Shown here one piece after another: positions 36,649 to 46,718 of a DNA stretch of 64,000 bases. The stretch is taken from contig JAQOTA010000058.1 of NCBI GenBank assembly GCA_029532415.1, positions 930,001 through 994,000 on the forward strand, in the 5' to 3' direction. The DNA is from Marasmius tenuissimus. Its lineage: Eukaryota; Basidiomycota; Agaricomycetes; Agaricales; Marasmiaceae. Made by a program: the position numbers and the translations under genes. The stretch's first letter is position 1, and every line of letters starts with the position of its first letter. Under the pieces are notes generated by a model that searched no databases, was not told where the DNA came from, and was given only the letters and a program-made list of their open reading frames with translations.

Positions 36649-38614
36649 TCACAGGGTGAAATCCGAATCCAAAGCATAAGTACCATAAAGACTCAATAGT
36701 AATGCATACTTGGGAAGGACTTCCACCTGAAATTCGTCGGAGGGAAAATATTCCCCGTCGACAGAGAGCCGAACAGCTTTCGATAAAGGCTTTATCCGAT
36801 AGGCATGAGCCTTTATGTAGCTCACCTATAGAATGATTGAGCATGAAGCAGAGTGGAAGATCGTAAACAAGGAAGGTACATTTTCATTCCAGAAGGTTTG
36901 TCCTTTAGGGGCAGCATCCAGAGACGAGAGCAGGTCCATTCTTGAGGACTAAGTCGAAACAGGATATGATGAGCCCATCATGAGAGGGAGGTACACGAGT
37001 ACGCACCTTGCTATACGCAACAATGTCGATTAGTCCGTCGTCTGGAAGCGAAGCAGGGAAGGCCATGTAATCACTGTTGATAAGTTGTCAACGGCGAGAA
37101 CGGGAGAATCAACGGGTTCGTACCGTCCGACATAGGGACCTTTGCCCGCGTATGTGTAGACCACAGGCTTATCGAATGTCGTCCATCCGTCCGTCTCCGT
37201 GGTCGAGTACTTCGGTTGGAGGGTCGTTGCCAGTGATTCTGTGGCTGGTGGAGAAGAGATGCCCGATTCCGGTGGTTTGTGTCTCCCTCGAAGAGTCTCG
37301 GCCATCTTTTTCTTATCGAGTTCGGCCGCCTTGTACGAAAGTTCAATCTCGCACGTCTTGAATTTGAGAACTGAGTAGAACCGACGTCAAACAGGCGCAG
37401 GAAGGAAAGCTACACGACCTACCCCCTTGCAAGAAGCCGACGAAAAACCTCGTATCTCCCATCCACCGCAGATGTTCAGTGCCAAGATCCAGGTCTGCCA
37501 TTAAACCGACGGTTTGCGACAGGAATGAGATCGAGCTCTTCCCGTTTTGTGTGATCAGAAAGACGTCAGTCGCCATCGGGTTGCCTGGAAAGCAGTTTCG
37601 TAGTAAGTACTAACAAACCGCTTAAAACATATCATATATACCTTTGATCGCGTTAATGCTCGCCGCAACGACATCAAACCCATCCTATGGTGGACCATTC
37701 ACGATTGTCAGAGAAGGAAAGGGTCAGAAAAAGACTAAAATGCAACCTTGATGCCCATAAGGTTTATTGAAAGAGCATTTCCAGATCCAGTGGGTATAGG
37801 CGCGAGGGGCATGGAGAGAGCTTTGGCAGGTTCTGCGTGTTTGGAAAACCCGTTCAATACTTCATGAACTAGGCCGTCACCGGAAACCGTCAACACTGCA
37901 TCAAAGGAATCCAGATCGAGCTCGCTTGCAATCTCAGACGCGTGGCCATTGTGTGTGGTTTCTGGGGAGGATGCATTGAGTATATCGGATGCTGGATCTT
38001 CAGCCTGCAACATACCGACTATATCCAACGAGCAACCAGCTGCACGGAGGACCGGCTCTACCTTAGTTTTGAATAGTGACACGGCTTTTCCCTGAATCAA
38101 TCTAACTGTTAGTTGAACGAAGCTTCGTGATGACTCTGTACGCACTTGACCACCATGCGGATTGATGAGAACCTTCAGACGACGGTTGCGTTTGACGCCT
38201 AGCAAGCGCTCAAAAGCTTGAGGTTCGAGGCAAGAGCACAAAGGATGTCGCTCACCTTCATACGCCTTGCCATTCAACTTCTCGCACCACTCCTTCGCAG
38301 TATCTAAAGACGAGTCCTTGACTGTCCCTTTCAGCTCGGCAAAACGAAGAGGTCCTTTGCCCTTCTTCCTCCACACGTAGGTCACCTCGAGTATCTTGGA
38401 GTCTGGGTGGAAGTTACTTGCGACGACATGCTGAAATGGTACTTCTACTGTTCCCTTGGTATCTGCATAGAGGTTAGAAGAAGTCAGGGCAAGAAATAAG
38501 GACGTGAGGAACACAAGTACCCGAGAAGGAAAGCCTGGAATCTTGGATAGAACACGTTCTTATGACGTTCTTGTTTGAAATCGAAACTTCAACGTTGAGT
38601 ACCGTTTCTGTCAT
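36649..38614 (-). CDS. LCB4: sphingoid long-chain base kinase (Lcb4/Lcb5-type)
   Basis: This enzyme phosphorylates sphingoid bases with ATP, controlling ceramide and long-chain base phosphate levels. Exons: 38614-38521, 38462-38256, 38198-38146, 38091-37747, 37684-37642, 37584-37423, 37370-37124, 37073-37007, 36948-36880, 36825-36649; 487 residues. The DAG-kinase catalytic fold shows RRLKVLINPHGG (nucleotide site), FDAVLTVSGDGLVHEVLNGF and PLAPIPTGSGNALS. Further on are the GLMADLDLGTEHLRWMGDTR segment, FPASLPDDGLID, and a C-terminal VDGEYFPSDEFQVEVLP typical of the family. Short exons of 43, 53, 67 and 69 nt all keep frame. It is slightly shorter than the yeast enzymes. Specificity within the sphingosine/DAG/ceramide kinase group is inferred from overall motifs. 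Confidence 0.93.
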
Positions 38615-39121
38615 CGCATGCAGGAGAAGAAAGTGAGGTAGGGTTGTCAACGAGTGTGGGATGGACACCCGGAGGACGTCGGTGTTCCTAAGTGGACAAG
38701 CACATGAATGGAGGAAATAAATTGGGACTCGGATATTCAAATTGACAGTTCAATTGAACGGCAACCAACTGACACATCCTGCTTGGCTCAAACCTCCTTG
38801 GCTCGTCGCCATAATCATTTCCGCAATCGTCCAGCTTGCCTCCACTTGACATTTATCACCTCACGTCCATCGTACCACTCTCGAATGATGTCGCTTTCAT
38901 TCTATTTCCGGGCCCGGAACTGGAAGAATGTGAGTCGATTCAAGTGGATATCAGAGTGGCGCCATTGTAGCTCATTCGAGTCATCTGCCCTCTTGTAACT
39001 CTTATAAAAGCGGCTGCACTGTGCTTCTCTCACACCATCTCCCATTTGTGGTCTTTCGGTCCGGCCTATCGCCCTTCGTAGATTCTCACAAGTTACCCGG
39101 AAGTACGGGCCTGCAACTGCC
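38615..39121. promoter_or_regulatory. divergent intergenic region, base kinase / methyltransferase
   Basis: This is 507 bp between two divergent starts. Pyrimidine-rich tracts occur but no TATA or extra gene could be supported. Confidence 0.45.
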
Positions 39122-40172
39122 ATGTCCAACGTTAATGTGCACGAAACCGCTGCAAAGGGTTTTGGGCAAGGAACTAATGAATTATATGATCGGTACGTTG
39201 CCGGATATCTCATGCTGGACTCAAGCCAATGTTCTCCTCGCCAGTGCGCGGCCATCCTATCAATTGGCGGCTCTGGCACACATCAAGTCAAGTGTGAGAA
39301 CTGCCCCTCCTTACAACGTTGTCGAGTGAGCAAATGTCATCGAATTAGAGTCGATAGAACTGATTTTGGGTCTTCAAGAATCGGAGCTGGGACTGGCATC
39401 TTCACACGGGCACTGGTGGCCCATCCAGACTGGAAGGATAATCTCAAAAGCTTGAAAGCGATTGAGCCGAGCTCAGGAATGCGAGATGTGTTCTCGCAAT
39501 CCGTTAAGCACGACCGTGTCACTGTTCACGAAGGAACTTTCGATACAACCGGCGTCGAAGATGGTTGGGCTGATATCATCATCATTGCTCAGGTGAGATC
39601 GATTTCTTTCGCCGCTCTGTCGGATCTCATCTCGTTGACGGCGCCGTAGGCCTTCCATTGGTGTCCTGATTATGATCGTGCCTCCGCCGAATTTGCTCGT
39701 ATCTTGAAGCCCAACGGCGTGGTTGCGTTTATCTGGAATCTAGAGGATAGGTGCAACAGCTGGTTCCATGCTTTTTGAGATATCACGTAACTCACTTATG
39801 ATCTCCAGAGATCGCGCTGGGTGGGTTGCTCAAGTCCGCAACAGGATCGAGACACACGAAGCTGGGACTCCTCAATTCCGACTCGGCCTTTGGCGTCAGG
39901 CATGGGATACCGTCTCTTATCAGGCCAATTTCGATCCTCCAGAGGAGAAGACCTGGTCGTATACCCTACCTGCCACTGCCGACCTGGTAAAAGAACGCGC
40001 ATGTTCGAAGAGTTACATCGCCGTTTTGAAGGATGAGGAAAGAGCCAAAGTGCTCGAGGACCTGGATGAAATCCTTAAGGAAGGCCGTGACAGAGAATGG
40101 ATCGACGAGGAACAGAAGATTTTCCATTATCCCTACCAGACATTCCTCGTCATTGCACGAAAGAAATTGTAG
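39122..40172 (+). CDS. class I SAM-dependent methyltransferase
   Basis: This is a soluble methyltransferase of the Methyltransf_11 type, common in fungi; its substrate is unknown. Exons: 39122-39192, 39245-39325, 39379-39592, 39650-39750, 39809-40172; 276 residues. SAM-binding motif I is VVEIGAGTGIFTRAL. An acidic-loop region (LKAIEPSSGMRDVF) follows, then DIIIIAQAFHWCPDYDRA and ILKPNGVVAFIWNLEDRD, the usual post-motif elements. The C-terminus ends in TFLVIARKKL. Yeast trans-aconitate and crotonobetaine-type enzymes share this layout, but I would not assign a substrate. The repeat-rich stretch begins about 120 bp downstream. Confidence 0.87.
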
Positions 40173-40293
40173 TTTGTCTAATGACCTCTGCAATTTTTTA
40201 CACGTAACTAAATCAATCAATGTTCAATCTGTAAATGCATGAGCATACTCATCTGGACCGTTCAACGCACCCTCGTTCGGCAATTGATTCGCC

Positions 40294-40489
40294 ATCTTCG
40301 GACTGTCTTGTGTTGCTACGTAGTAGAGTAAGACTAAGTTTATTCTGATGAAAACCAGATAAACTCAAAGACAGTCCCAGATGCCGCGCGCTATAAAGAG
40401 CGTGCATAGCGCAAGGTATGGGCAAAGGCCCGAAGGGCCTTTGGGCCCCCGCGAGACTTCGACGCGTTGGGAACTTGGTCGACTGAGAT
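40294..40489. repeat. 196-bp direct repeat, copy A
   Basis: This is identical over all 196 bp to 40890-41085, in the same orientation. It contains TATAAAG on the plus strand (40392-40398), AATAAA on the minus strand (40339-40344) and a perfect hairpin (40424-40442). The ends are not TG...CA and the outer flanks show no target-site duplication. It is therefore not a clear LTR, although the direct arrangement around a 400-bp centre resembles a miniature LTR element. Confidence 0.9.
40424..40442. repeat. perfect hairpin inside the 196-bp repeat
   Basis: AAAGGCCC, loop GAA, GGGCCTTT: an 8-bp perfect stem with a 3-nt loop. It is repeated in copy B at the same offset. Its function is unknown. Confidence 0.7.
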
Positions 40490-40582
40490 GGGGCGGGAGG
40501 GAGAACTCTCGTCCTGGAAATGATCAGTTGACCCCAAGCGTCGTCGAAAGGCTTCCCGCAAGGGCAGCACATGAAAGGACGA

Positions 40583-40714
40583 ACAGGTAAACTTTGTGGT
40601 GTGAACCTACTACCCAGTATGGAGGTCGCATTCGCCTGTTGTTAAAGGTTTGCAACTTACTCAACGTCCCTGCTTGTCTATGCTTACTAGGTACCCTGAG
40701 CAAAGTTTACCTGT
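40583..40714. repeat. 132-bp element with 14-bp perfect terminal inverted repeats
   Basis: It begins ACAGGTAAACTTTG and ends with the exact reverse complement. It sits between the two 196-bp repeats. No target-site duplication is visible. It may be a small non-autonomous DNA transposon, or the inverted ends may be a chance or structural feature. Confidence 0.55.
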
Positions 40715-40735
40715 CTGAGGGTGAGGAGGGCGGGT

Positions 40736-40890
40736 GAAAAGAGAAATGAGCGGAATGGCGCGGGTTCGTGAGCTTGAGGGAACGGCGGCCATGATGGTGG
40801 TGCGGGAAGAGGATTCGGTACCGCACCACGTGTCCGTCCGAAGACCTCAAGCTGCCTCACACTCGTACCTCGCGTATAGCAGCTCAACAA
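40736..40890. repeat. 155-bp dispersed repeat, copy A
   Basis: This is identical over 155 bp to 45375-45529, in the same orientation. Its right edge coincides with the first base of the second 196-bp repeat. On the minus strand it contains an ATG in good context (CCATCATGGCCGCC). Confidence 0.9.
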
Positions 40891-41085
40891 TCTTCGGACT
40901 GTCTTGTGTTGCTACGTAGTAGAGTAAGACTAAGTTTATTCTGATGAAAACCAGATAAACTCAAAGACAGTCCCAGATGCCGCGCGCTATAAAGAGCGTG
41001 CATAGCGCAAGGTATGGGCAAAGGCCCGAAGGGCCTTTGGGCCCCCGCGAGACTTCGACGCGTTGGGAACTTGGTCGACTGAGAT
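40890..41085. repeat. 196-bp direct repeat, copy B
   Basis: This is a perfect copy of 40294-40489, 400 bp downstream of the first. Perfect identity in non-coding sequence suggests a recent event or ongoing gene conversion. Confidence 0.9.
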
Positions 41086-44000
41086 ACCCAGTGCAGTAGG
41101 AGTTCAGGGAGCGACGCATCCAATCGACCTGGATAGCCCAAACCAGAAGGAGCGTCCGGAAGTCTCGACTCTCGCTATGATCACTAGAAATTGAATTATG
41201 GATGGCTCTGAGCCACCACTGTACCCGCAACCAGGTTCCACCAGTGACCAAATCTGCAACCACAGCAATACTTGGATGAATGTTATATATTTGAACCCCC
41301 CTAGTATCCCAGCGGTAATGGTTAAACGGGTCCTACTGTCAATGCCCTTTGTTCCTTCAGGTCGGCCTCACACCCCTTGGATGTTGGTCGGTTCTTCCCT
41401 GCAGACCGTAGTGACAGTAAGGTCTCGTCCTAAGGTTGTGCAGTGGTGCCATGGTTCATGATGAGTGACATGCCATGCTCGGAGCCTGTAACAGATTATC
41501 GATAATCAGTCGATACCTGAATATGCCCACTGATGGTGACGATCAGGTTCCAGTTCAAGTTGATTATGACTTGGTTCGAGTTAGAACCCGATGGGTGCTG
41601 TAACCCGTTTGGGTTCATTCATTCTCAGGTGTGGTTTTGTAGTTGTGTAATGTCGCGGAGAACGTGAAACACCCCGTAAACTCTGGAGCCCAAGTGTGCG
41701 AGAGAGATTGGTCAATTTTGATTTTGAGCTGTCTTTATGCTTCTTTATGGGCAAAAGCCCATGCAGTCACTGTGTTGGCGCGTGGCAACGGGCCCATAAG
41801 TTGAGGTTGAATTTCCTGTGAAGATTTACCAGTCACACCAATAAGAACAGGGTATGGGTTTTGCGTCATGAATGCCCGAGGTAGATCTTCGTTCGAGATA
41901 GATCCCCTCTATTCACCCTGGATGCCAGTAAATTGAGCACCCAGGCCTGGGTTGGCGAGGTATTCGTATACTTGACGACCCATTGAGTTACTACGCCGTG
42001 TTTGTAGGATTTGTTTGCTAGAGCAGAAGTATATGCTCGAGTTTTCAAGTGTAGTGACCAGTGTGGCCGAAGATTTGACGATCTTTAACCTCGCAAGTAG
42101 TTGGAGTGTGGTATGGTATGCATGCCGGGATCCCTTGATTTGGTTGCGAGAGGGGTAAGTTTTCGGGGCGGTGTCCATGTTTGGGAGCTCTGCTTTTCAT
42201 GAATTTGATGTTCAGGACCTATTGGGGCTTTCGGGAATTCCTCGGGAGTTTCGACTGTTGGTGCAAGAAATCCGGATATTGTGATCGCCGTCCCAGTCAA
42301 TGACAAGGGGTTCGGGAAACTGTAGATAGAATTAGGATATGCCAGTGGTTGATGTCGGAGTAGGAGTTTGTCTGGGTCGCAAATCCCTTGAGAAAGGGTG
42401 ATATGCTCTGCCCCATATTCGCTGGCGGCCTCTCCAAGGCTGTGTTGATGTTGTGAACCCAGACATTCGAGGTTCATTGTCGGTACTGTAGCCTACCGAT
42501 AATTTCTCTTGGTTTCCTTCAAGTCTTCGAAGCCTTTATGGGCTGTATGTGCCGCTAAAGATCAAAGATTGGGTTGCTGCAGCGGGAAAGAACGACCTTG
42601 TTTGGTCAGGAGTCGTCAGATTCTCGTGCACGGTGGCTCAGGAGCGAGAAGATCTGGTTTGTGATCAGGAAAAGGCATAAACGAATAGGTTGTCACCCTT
42701 GTCCAAGCTTGTCTGAGCCTGATAATTATTGATGCTTGCATATAACCTGATAGCGGGAAATTGGAATAGGAAGCTGTCAAAATTCTGTGGGTTTCCTGGC
42801 CCACACTGCACATGGACGGTCGTGTTTCCCTTCGTATAGAAGATTGCTTATGACACGCCCGACCTCACCTGTATCATTCTGTACTCACTTTGTAGTTCCA
42901 CCTTCGCAGCATTGGCTTTGTCCGAATCTCTGGATTGACTAGTGTTGTCAACCCACCTCAGGCTCAGGCTCGACTCGATGACTACCACCGTTGCCGCGCA
43001 AATAGTTCGCATTCTCAACAGAGGTCTCGGACAATAGGCTATTGGCCGAACCACGGTGAGTTCTGTCTCATGAGTTGGATTGGCCCGGCACAAACGCCGG
43101 AAAGGCAAGGAGGGTGTCGAGGTCAAAGAAGTTATAATTTATGGTCAGGCAGGCCGACTCATAGGTGGTGACGAAGTGGAGACAAGGTAGGTAGGGAGTT
43201 GGTTGAAGTTGGCGCGAAAGCTTGGCCAGCATTGTCGACAACTCGTTATAAGAAACGACATGTGTATTTTGAAGTGGAAGGAAGGACCTGGGTGCTCTGG
43301 GACTGGGAAGTCCAGCCCGAAACACCCTGCTTGCCACAGGTAAGAGTGTCGCCTGACACAAAGAAATCAGAGTCAAATATGTCAGTAATGGTTGGATGGT
43401 GCTTCGGTTGGTCATATGCATAAGTGGTTGAGGCGAATCAAGGAACCAGAAGTATCGAAAAACGACGTAACCTTGGGCTGGTATCACATGGGTTCGGACT
43501 CTAGCTCTAGCGCTAGTCAACCAATGGAGTAATGGACTGTGGAAGTGCTGGAAGTGGGCATTGGGAGACTAGGGCGGAGAGGCCCAAGCTGTGCGCTGAG
43601 GCCTTCAATGTGAGTGGCTAGAACCCAACATTACCTCAAACCACGACTCCAAGACTAGATGATTGAACTCCTTCCGTCAAGTGGCAGAAACATCCATGCA
43701 CAGATGATAAACCGAGCCTATTGACCCGCAGACTTATTGCCCTTGAGGTGAATCATGGCTCCTAGCTGTTAGTCTAGGTGTAGCGAAAACGTCTCTTTAT
43801 GCCTCCACCCTCTCTCACTGTACTCTGGTCTCCTGTTGAGAGGTCCATAAGAGGCTGTAAATGTTCCTCATAAGCGCGGAGAGATGTAGGATTCATGTAT
43901 AAATTGGTGCTATGCTGCGTTATGTACAATAGGAGCAGGAGGATGCGAGAAGTTTTGTACGAACGGAAACTTCCCCATCTCCAGAGCAACGGTAAATGAG

Positions 44001-44260
44001 CGCTTCCGAAGGATTACGCAAGGCTGATGTGTGCGGTTTCTTGTCAGAAAGATACCACCGTGGATCAGTGGGGAGGGGGTGTTCCGAGCGAGGATTACTG
44101 TTCCTCCGCTGACGCACAGTGTCTGAAGCCAGCCTGGGTGCTGAGCTTTGAGCTGCTGTCATCTCCTATACACGTGACAAGTATTGTTTTGACGGCCTTG
44201 AGGCCGATTGCGATGCATGAGTGTGTTTTGCACGGGTGTAGCCGAGAATGAGAAGAAAAA
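41086..44260. other. gene-poor stretch of unknown origin
   Basis: About 3.2 kb holds no gene I can support. Minus-strand open frames of 60-150 codons overlap between 41.9 and 43.5 kb (for example 43068-43520 and 42085-42477) but share no motif with transposases, reverse transcriptases, integrases or any family I know. They could be a decayed coding element or chance. Repeat structures flank the stretch on both sides. Confidence 0.45.
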
Positions 44261-44286
44261 GGGGGGGGGGGGCCAGGGGGGGGGGG
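44261..44286. repeat. G homopolymer pair
   Basis: A run of 12 G, then CCA, then 11 G. This is low-complexity sequence where assembly length is unreliable. Just downstream (about 44295-44385) is a degenerate form of the GGGTGC repeat found at 44.7 kb. Confidence 0.85.
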
Positions 44287-44671
44287 TACCGTGTATGTGT
44301 GCGCTTATGTTTGGGTGCAAGAGTAGGTGCGGGAGCATATGGAGGTGTGAATGCGAGTATCGGTGCAAGTGTGGGAGCAGGTTAATTGACGAGGACCGCC
44401 TTCGTGTCATTTGGCCAATGCCAGGGGACACTGCTCCCCAAAAGTAGGATTGTGACCTATATTCAGGGTAAACAGTGAAGCACGCTAGCAGACAGTGACG
44501 GGGATCGAGGAAGTCTCAGAGTTAAGGAAAAGGGAGAGTCGACGGACGAAAGCGGCTCCCGGAGAGGATGAGCAACCAACAGGGCTCACAAGAGGGAACG
44601 AGTGCCAGGGCCCGCGAATCATAAGTAAGGTCGTTGATGAGCCTCGTAAAACTCCCCTTTAGATGTGGGGC

Positions 44672-44790
44672 CGGGTGCGGGTGAAGGCCCGGGAGCAGGT
44701 AGGGGTGTGAGTGCAGTCACGGGAGCAAGTACGGGTGCAGTTGCAACTATGGGTGCAAGTGTGGGTGCGGGTGCGGGTGCGGGTGCAAGT
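44672..44790. repeat. GGGTGC-type short tandem repeat
   Basis: These are imperfect 6-bp and 12-bp units (GGGTGC, GGAGCA, GGGTGCAAGT) for about 120 bp, cleanest at 44763-44787. On the minus strand it reads as a Pro/Ala/Thr-rich chain ending EFYEAHQRPYL before a stop at 44619. It could be the tail of the candidate gene upstream, or just repeat. Confidence 0.75.
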
Positions 44791-44900
44791 ATAGACGAAG
44801 TCATCAATACCCCGCCGTAACAAAGACGATGCGGTTAGCGAAATATTGAGCAATGGTGAGCATGGATTCTTGTAAGAAAAGTTAGAACGAAACAACTCAC

Positions 44901-45316
44901 CGTGATACCTCAAAATCAAGCTCTGCACTGTTTAATAAATTCCTGGTGCGGCGATCTCGTATTTTGATGTGGTAGCGTGTGATGCAGGCCTGCTGGAGCA
45001 TTCCAGTGAAAGGGTTTTCCGTCGAGAATTTTCCCTCCTTGTCTTCACTGTCTTCCAGAAAACCTATATCAAATCCTCTAGCGCCAACTTGACCCATTGC
45101 TTCGGCCTCCTAAGAAGGTGATGTGGTGACGTGTCCGTAGACAGCATGAACTCCCCTTCGTAAGTCTTCCAGGTAGTCCACGGCAGGCGGCTTGTTGTTG
45201 ATGATGTCGGAAAGGTAGTTGCTACCGGTTAAGAAAAGAGGTTGGCTGGGTATATGTCGTTCCCGGGTCGGAGTGCTATCCATTCCGCCGTATTGGAGAT
45301 CTTGCTTGCTACGAGC
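44901..45316 (-). CDS. candidate exons of an unrecognised gene (possibly decayed)
   Basis: Two stretches on the minus strand look like internal exons. Exon A starts at 45316 after a pyrimidine-rich acceptor (TCATAG) and reads MDSTPTRERHIPSQPLFLTG..., then LSDIINNKPPAVDYLEDLRRG. Exon B (45109-44901) follows an acceptor CTTCTTAG, reads EAEAMGQVGARGFDIGFLED... to RNLLNSAELDFEVS, and ends at a consensus donor GTGAGT. Between them is an in-frame TAG that a 46-nt intron would remove. The natural 5' exon would begin at the ATG at 45431, inside the 155-bp repeat. I cannot find a convincing last exon and recognise no family. It may be a real lineage-specific gene or a fragment. Confidence 0.35.
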
Positions 45317-45374
45317 CTATGATTCGAGAGAAAGAGAGAGTAACCATGAAGAAAGAAAGGAAAGAAAGGAAGAA

Positions 45375-45529
45375 GAAAAGAGAAATGAGCGGAATGGCGC
45401 GGGTTCGTGAGCTTGAGGGAACGGCGGCCATGATGGTGGTGCGGGAAGAGGATTCGGTACCGCACCACGTGTCCGTCCGAAGACCTCAAGCTGCCTCACA
45501 CTCGTACCTCGCGTATAGCAGCTCAACAA
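45375..45529. repeat. 155-bp dispersed repeat, copy B
   Basis: This is a perfect copy of 40736-40890. It lies 130 bp upstream of the TATA box of H2B copy 2 and covers the likely start (ATG at 45431, minus) of the candidate gene at 44901-45316. It therefore probably represents that gene's promoter and first exon, duplicated into the 40-41 kb repeat cluster. Confidence 0.88.
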
Positions 45530-45658
45530 ATTCCCGTGAGTCGCGTCATGTCGTGTTGGTGTCGTGTGAGCAAGTCGCGTGTTCCCGTGACATGCGCGTC
45601 AACGCGTTTGTTGAGTGCTCTCATCGTGTCATCGTGAGAAGAATTCAATGCCCACTTG

Positions 45659-45665
45659 TTTATAA
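45659..45665 (+). promoter_or_regulatory. TATA box of H2B copy 2
   Basis: TTTATAA lies about 160 bp upstream of the H2B ATG, the same spacing as in copy 1. Confidence 0.65.
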
Positions 45666-45748
45666 CACGCGCAACACCCTCTTTTCCATACTTTCACCAC
45701 TCTTTCCACTACCCCCAACTAACTCACCCCTCAGCCAGTAATATCCAG

Positions 45749-45809
45749 GTACGTTTGGGTCACAGCTATCGATTTCATAGCGCGACTAACGTGTTATCTT
45801 TCTTTAAAG
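45749..45809 (+). other. 5' UTR (leader) intron of H2B copy 2
   Basis: A 61-nt stretch begins GTACGT and ends AAAG, 9 nt before the ATG. It includes a good branch-point sequence (CTAAC). Copy 1 has an equivalent leader intron. Confidence 0.65.
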
Positions 45810-45818
45810 GAAATTTCA

Positions 45819-46490
<672 letters not shown>

Positions 46491-46718
46491 GCCTGGGGGG
46501 GTTGCAGGGTCGTGTATTCTCTGTCTGTATCTTTATCTACCTTATTGTTAACTGTACCTTCGTCTATTTTCATTCTATGGAATTTGGGATTGGAATGACC
46601 AAACCAAGAGCGCTAAGCCCTATAGCCTAAGCGCGGTGAAGTGTGAACATTGGCAAACAGGCTCAAACAACTGAGCGCGTTTTCTTGAACAACTACGGCG
46701 GCAGGCTTCATCACGGTC

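Noticed and set aside
40294..41085. Calling the 196-bp repeats the LTRs of a retrotransposon
   Set aside because: No TG...CA ends, no tRNA primer-binding site next to the repeat, no target-site duplication and no gag/pol text in the spacer.
41568..41590. GGTTCGA-like sequence resembling a tRNA B box
   Set aside because: No matching A box or cloverleaf at the right distance; part of a local imperfect palindrome.
43068..43520. 150-codon minus-strand ORF in the repeat island
   Set aside because: It has no family resemblance and overlaps similar-quality frames; treated as possible decayed sequence and not annotated as a gene.
44672..44790. CRISPR-like array
   Set aside because: Units are 6-12 bp with no unique spacers; this is a simple tandem repeat in a eukaryotic genome.
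45229..45489. 86-codon minus-strand ORF upstream of H2B copy 2
   Set aside because: It is in a different frame from the splice-supported exons, and its hydrophobic stretch comes from a pyrimidine tract.
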